Assembly (NCBI RefSeq): GCF_025118155.1
Contig: NW_026251401.1
Span: 513,501 to 577,500, forward strand
Source: Cokeromyces recurvatus
Lineage: Eukaryota; Mucoromycota; Mucoromycetes; Mucorales; Mucoraceae
Reading direction: 5' to 3'
DNA: 64,000 nucleotides
Below are positions 59,512 to 64,000 of this stretch, piece by piece (positions within the stretch are counted from its first letter, which is position 1; each line of letters begins with the position of its first letter). The notes under the pieces are model-generated. The model saw nothing but the letters and a program-made list of their open reading frames with translations, ran no database searches and was not told where the DNA came from. A program made the translations under genes and the position numbers.

Positions 59512-62500
59512 ACAAAAGAGATTAGCTTACAGCGCAAAATGCAGTTATTGTCGCACGTATTGCTCGTCTTGATTATCCTCGAGAATGGCCCGAGTTATTA
59601 TCAACGATGATTCAAGCATTAAATAATACAAATCATACAAATGAAGAGCATGCACGCCTTATACATCATCGTGCTTTAGAAATGTTATTTGAAGTATTAT
59701 CCGAATTAAGTACAAGATTATTATCTGCAGGACGTAAACAATTTTCAGATATTGCACCTCATGTCTTTCAAACAGTTGCTCAGATTTACTTGGTTTATGT
59801 TGATCGTACATTAGCTCAATTAACTAATCCTGTTAATGAAACGTCTTTGTTAGCTGAATTGAATATCGTTTCTATTTGTGTAAAATGCTTAAAGATCTTG
59901 ACTGTTAGTGGAATTAAAGATGTTCATAAATATGACGAAACAAGAGTAAAGTATAAATTACATTATATACATGTAAGCTAACTTTCTTTTTCTCTCTAGA
60001 CATTTATTGAAATTAGTCGTAAACATTTAGAACAATACATGGAATGTCGAAATATATTAATTCAATTATTAAATGGTAATCAAAGTAAAATTAAACAAGA
60101 GTTGGAAACTACTATTGAAGATTATGGCGCATTATATTTGGGTTTACAAAAGACACATCCCATTTCCGCCACATTATGTCCAGCTTGGTTAGATATTATT
60201 CGTTATTACTGGCAACATATCACGATGGAGGGGCCACGGATTATAACAGGTCAATCCACCTTATTCGAAGCCTTTTTATTACAAGGATTATTACTTGTGA
60301 AGGAAACAATTAAATATGCGTCAAGTAAACAAAAGATAGATGATGATATCTTGTTGTCAGTGACAGAGGAAGAAAAGGAATTAACAATTGAATCCCATCG
60401 TTTAATCCATCAGCACTTTTTAACACCCGAGTTTGTGAGTAGATGTGCAGAAACACTTGTAAGTCAATACATGTTATTGACACCGCGCGATTTTCAAAAA
60501 TGGGAAGAAGATCCTGAAGGATGGGCTAATGATTTGGATTCTGAGAATTGGGAGTTTGAATTAAGACCCTGTGCAGAAATGACATTTATGAGTTTATTAA
60601 ATAATTATAAAGATCAATTGATTCCCATTTTATTGAATTTAGTTGAACGAGTTGCAAGTAAAGCAGTAACACTATATATAATATATTATTAGTATTATTA
60701 TGATGATGATGATGATTAACGTTAGCATCTACATGTTATAGCGGTGACAGATCAACCATCATTATTATTTAAAGATGCAGTTTATGGAGCCATTGGATTA
60801 GGAGTTCACTCCTTATATGGAAGGCTTGATTTTGAACCCTTTGTGATGAATCGCTTAGTTGTGGAATTAAGAGAAAATAAAGAGAATCCTAATTTCAGAA
60901 TATTGCGACGTCGTATTGGTTGGATGTTGGGTAAATGGGTCAATGAAGGGATAAGTGCTGATTGTCGAAAAGTGATTTATGAAATATTATTGGAATTGAT
61001 GGCAGAGAATGAAGATTTAGTAGTTCGATTGACAGCTGCTAATGGATTGAAACAAGCAGTTGATGATTGGGATTTCGACATTAGTATTGTTTTACCCTAT
61101 TTGGGTACTGCCATGTCACTTTTGATGAATTTATTAAATCAAGTAGAAGAGTCAGATACGATAATGAAATTAATTTCTTATCTCAATGCTATTATGGATA
61201 GAACAGGATCTGATGTAAAGAGATTAAAAAGGATGCATATCTTTAATCCGATATATTAATTTATATTCTTATTTAAACCTTAGATGATACCTTATGCAGG
61301 ACAAATTATTCAATTACTAACACCCTTATGGAGTCCAACTATAGAGCCTTTACTTCAATCGTCACTTGTTGTTACATTTACCAAGATAACTAGTGTAATT
61401 ATATGAGATATACATGCATATCTATTTCTTAACTTGTCTCATTTTATAGATTCTTAATGAACAATCGACTCAATTACATACTATTCTTATACCAATTATA
61501 AGATATTGCACAGATCGTAATAATGTAAAGAAATATGCATCTACTATTAAATCAATGTATATTAAACTATATTAAATATATACATATTAGGAAGCACATA
61601 TCTACTTGTTAGAAGATTCTTTGGACCTTTGGTGGACCATGTTACAAACAAGCCCACATAGTAGTTCTGAAATAATGTCACTTTTATTTACAGCATTAGA
61701 ATTATTAGACTATGATACAGAGAATTTAAGAAAGATATTAAAGATTATTGAAAGTTATCTTCTTTTAGATCCTCAAACGACCTTACAACATAGTCTTATT
61801 TTATTTACCAAATTAGCTTCCAAGATTGAAAATGCAAGAGAACATGTAGTATCTTATATTGTACATACAACTGACTTGGCATTACAAAGTGGACCTTTAC
61901 AAATCTATGGAGAATCACTAGTACAATCAGGATTATTAACTCGTATATTAACTGTTTTAGTAGAAGAAAAGGTAAAGAAGTAAATATAACCTATGTACGT
62001 ATACTGATCTGATATCATTATAGATGTATGGTTATACAGTCATGAATTATATGAATATATTCTCTCGACTATCCATTTATGACGCCAGTTTTGTTATTCA
62101 AGTAATTCAGTTAGTAGGTCAACAACGAGGAGAAGATGAAAACTTTTTAGGCCATGTATTCGATACATGGTTAGATAAAGTAAGATAGGTTTTAAACACA
62201 TGAATGATGAGAATGGCTTGGTTAATAAGATTCAAAAGTTTGATAATCTTAGTCAAACAAGAGCAAGAAAATTAGCATGTTTAGGTTATACAAATTTAAT
62301 ATTAACTGGAAATCCTGTTATATTGAACAGATTAAACACTATGATGGCAATTTGGAGTGATATTGGATTAGAATTAAAAGAATCAGACGAAACAGAGTAA
62401 GCCTATTATTTTATTTTCGAGTTAAATCTAAAGGCTTACTTAAATCTCCCGTCCCTTTTTCTTTCTAGTGTTCTTTACAGTGAAGTAGATATGGAAGGAG

Positions 62501-62760
62501 ATATTTATGAAATTGATGAAAGTGCTGAAAAGTCAAGAAAGAATGAGGTAAATAAAGGAGATGCAAAGAAGAAAAAAAAAAAAAAAAAAGGGAGATTTAT
62601 ATTAAGTTTTATTTTATAGATATATTATCATGATTCAGTCTTTACAACTGATTTAATTCAACTTATTCGTCAAACATTAAATGAACCATCTATTCACATG
62701 CTTATGAATCAAGTTGATTCCACTATTTTAGATCAAATTAATCAATTATTGTTATCCTAG
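58982..62760 (+). CDS. KAP120: Importin-beta family karyopherin KAP120/importin-11
   Basis: Thirteen exons: 58982-59113, 59173-59273, 59349-59421, 59526-59945, 60000-60657, 60742-61214, 61284-61394, 61450-61524, 61591-61971, 62024-62179, 62239-62396, 62469-62547 and 62620-62760; 985 residues, close to importin-11. HEAT-like helices run throughout. The N-terminal importin region has YQRIRQAENMLKQWE, FLSGIYLKNGIDRFW and ARIARLDYPREWPELL; later FKDAVYGAIGLG and RRRIGWMLGKWV are typical of this subfamily. It imports ribosomal and other cargo with RanGTP. The exon 10 to 11 junction skips 59 nt to give WLDK|FDNLSQTRARKLACLGY. A poly(A) tract of 46 nt lies in intron 3. Confidence 0.93.
59463..59508. 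repeat. Poly(A) tract of 46 nt in KAP120 intron 3
   Basis: Uninterrupted A run between donor GTAAAT and acceptor GATTAG. Confidence 0.95.
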
Positions 62761-62971
62761 TCTACTTGTGACCGACTTTATAATATCAGTAGCATATGAT
62801 TATAGATTCAGTGAAACGTAGTGATTTGCTGCTAATGTAGAATTTTTATGTAAACAAATAAATATAAGAGCAGTAGATATACATATAAATATGTATATTT
62901 TTATATTCTTCTTTTCAATTTCTTTTCTTTTCCCTATCTCTTCATACATACATCCATTTATTTCCTTCTTT

Positions 62972-64000
62972 ATGATATCGTCTCTATTTCATCCAGTAGT
63001 CATTACAACAAGTGCAATATCATGTCTTGTATTTGGATCATGGTTTACATTTTGGTACAAGACAAACTTGGCTCGTACAGAACGAGAGAGAGCTTATGTT
63101 TGCACTTTATTAAGTAGCTTTGTAACCAGTCTTTGTTCATTACCTTATGTCTATTATTTCTTAAAGAACGAGGGTCATTTCCCAGACTTTATGTCCAATT
63201 TTCAAACAAATCAATTGCCAGTCATCATCACGACTTTCTTTATGACCTTTTTATTTATGGATCTTACAATAGGTTCTATATTCTATCCAAAGAAGATTGA
63301 ACTCCTTACAGGATGGATTCATCATCTTACTTACTTGGCTACCCTTACCTGGGCTATTCATCAACGTTATTGTGCGATCTTTATCATGATGTGTTCATTA
63401 GAGATACCTACCTTTCTATTAGCATTAGCATCTGTACGCTCTCGGTTTCGTCATGATTATTTATTTGCTGTAGCATTCGTATTCACTCGTATCTTATTTC
63501 ATGCATTTACCATTCGTTGTGCTTGGAAATCTGCAGTCTTGAATCCTGTCTCTTATCGATCCATTCTTATTGCCTTATCCTCTTTCTTTCCTGTTCATTG
63601 TTATTGGTTTTATGGTACGTATGAATGAATGAATGTATACATATTCGTGTATATTAAAATTAAATTAAAATTAAAATTAAATTACATAAAATAAAGGGTT
63701 TATTAAGCAACAAATCCGCTTAGCCAAGAACAAGAAAAAGTTAGGAGAAGAAAGGGTGATCGTTTCTGATAAGCCTACAACTAAATCATCTCATATATTA
63801 ACAATGAATATACCTAATAAAGATATCAAGTTGTTAACAGCATCAAGCATTGTTAGAAATACAACAATGTTAATACAGCGATCACTCTCTTCCAGTCATC
63901 ATACAACAGCATCCTCCTCTACCACTGCTGCTTCTACTAAATATATCACTACTACTACCGCTCCCTCATTTCTTCCATCATCACCACCTGTGTCAGTACA
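62972..64000 (+). CDS. TLC-domain (TRAM/LAG1/CLN8) multi-pass membrane protein, 3' truncated
   Basis: Exons 62972-63614 and 63697-64000; the second runs off the window. The first exon encodes about seven hydrophobic helices. Conserved-looking blocks FLFMDLTIGSIFYP, GWIHHLTYLATLTWAIHQRY and LLALASVRSRFRHDYLF (His pair and charged loops) fit the TLC fold of TMEM56/TLCD-like proteins in ER or plasma membrane lipid metabolism. No ceramide synthase Lag1 motif is visible, so that activity is not inferred. Exon 2 is cytosolic, basic, then Ser/Thr-rich. An upstream in-frame ATG at 62891 would add a hydrophobic segment; 62972 is preferred. Starts 211 nt after the KAP120 stop, same strand. Confidence 0.75.

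Overview
This is nuclear DNA from a fungus, most likely an early-diverging, AT-rich one of the Mucoromycota (Mucorales-like). The reasons are short GT-AG introns of about 45-170 nt in almost every gene, fungal-type proteins (PacC/Rim101, Yak1, Alr1-type CorA, Csc1, Zds-like), very AT-rich intergenic DNA, and many long A/T homopolymers and microsatellites. The phylum call is inference; I ran no searches.

Layout. 1-993: 5' part of a YAK1-like kinase (-). 994-4106: gene-poor DNA. 4107-5838: ERF2-type DHHC palmitoyltransferase (+). 6225-6830: decayed LINE remnant. 6960-7856: possible Mediator-tail protein (+), overlapping by 9 nt the stop of a FAM210/DUF1279 mitochondrial protein (-, to 8476). 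8832-9872: two-finger C2H2 factor (-). 10938-13174: RBM39/Rsd1 splicing factor (-). 14412-16926: Zds_C-like protein (+). 17117-18683: O-fucosyltransferase-like type II membrane protein (-). 18895-26800: transposon island. 27252-29903: AFG2 AAA-ATPase (-). 30023-33738: unrecognised acidic protein (-). 35772-39394: CSC1/OSCA channel (+). 39947-42887: NUP84/NUP107 (-). 43099-44981: ALR1-type Mg2+ transporter (-). 45350-46735: more LINE remnants. 47034-47951: PTH2 (+). 48201-53028: glycogenin with a very long tail (+). 53274-55376: PacC/RIM101 (-). 55687-58174: MSS4 PI4P 5-kinase (-). 58982-62760: KAP120/importin-11 (+). 62972-64000: TLC-domain membrane protein (+, cut by the window end).

I rebuilt exon structures by hand from splice signals plus reading frame. 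Every complete multi-exon model given here sums to a multiple of three. The genes are ordinary housekeeping and signalling functions with no operon-like logic.

The unusual region is 18.9-26.8 kb. A complete 2.6-kb Tc1/mariner-type element has an open transposase and repeat-rich inverted ends. Next to it lie two near-identical, inverted copies of a second, dead Tc1-like element, about 1.2 kb each. They bracket a 2.7-kb segment carrying a broken multi-exon gene of unknown family that contains a GYCRKS motif, and that gene is itself split by a 5'-truncated LINE. The inverted identity continues past the transposon ends, so the pair looks like an inverted duplication or a larger composite unit, not two independent insertions.
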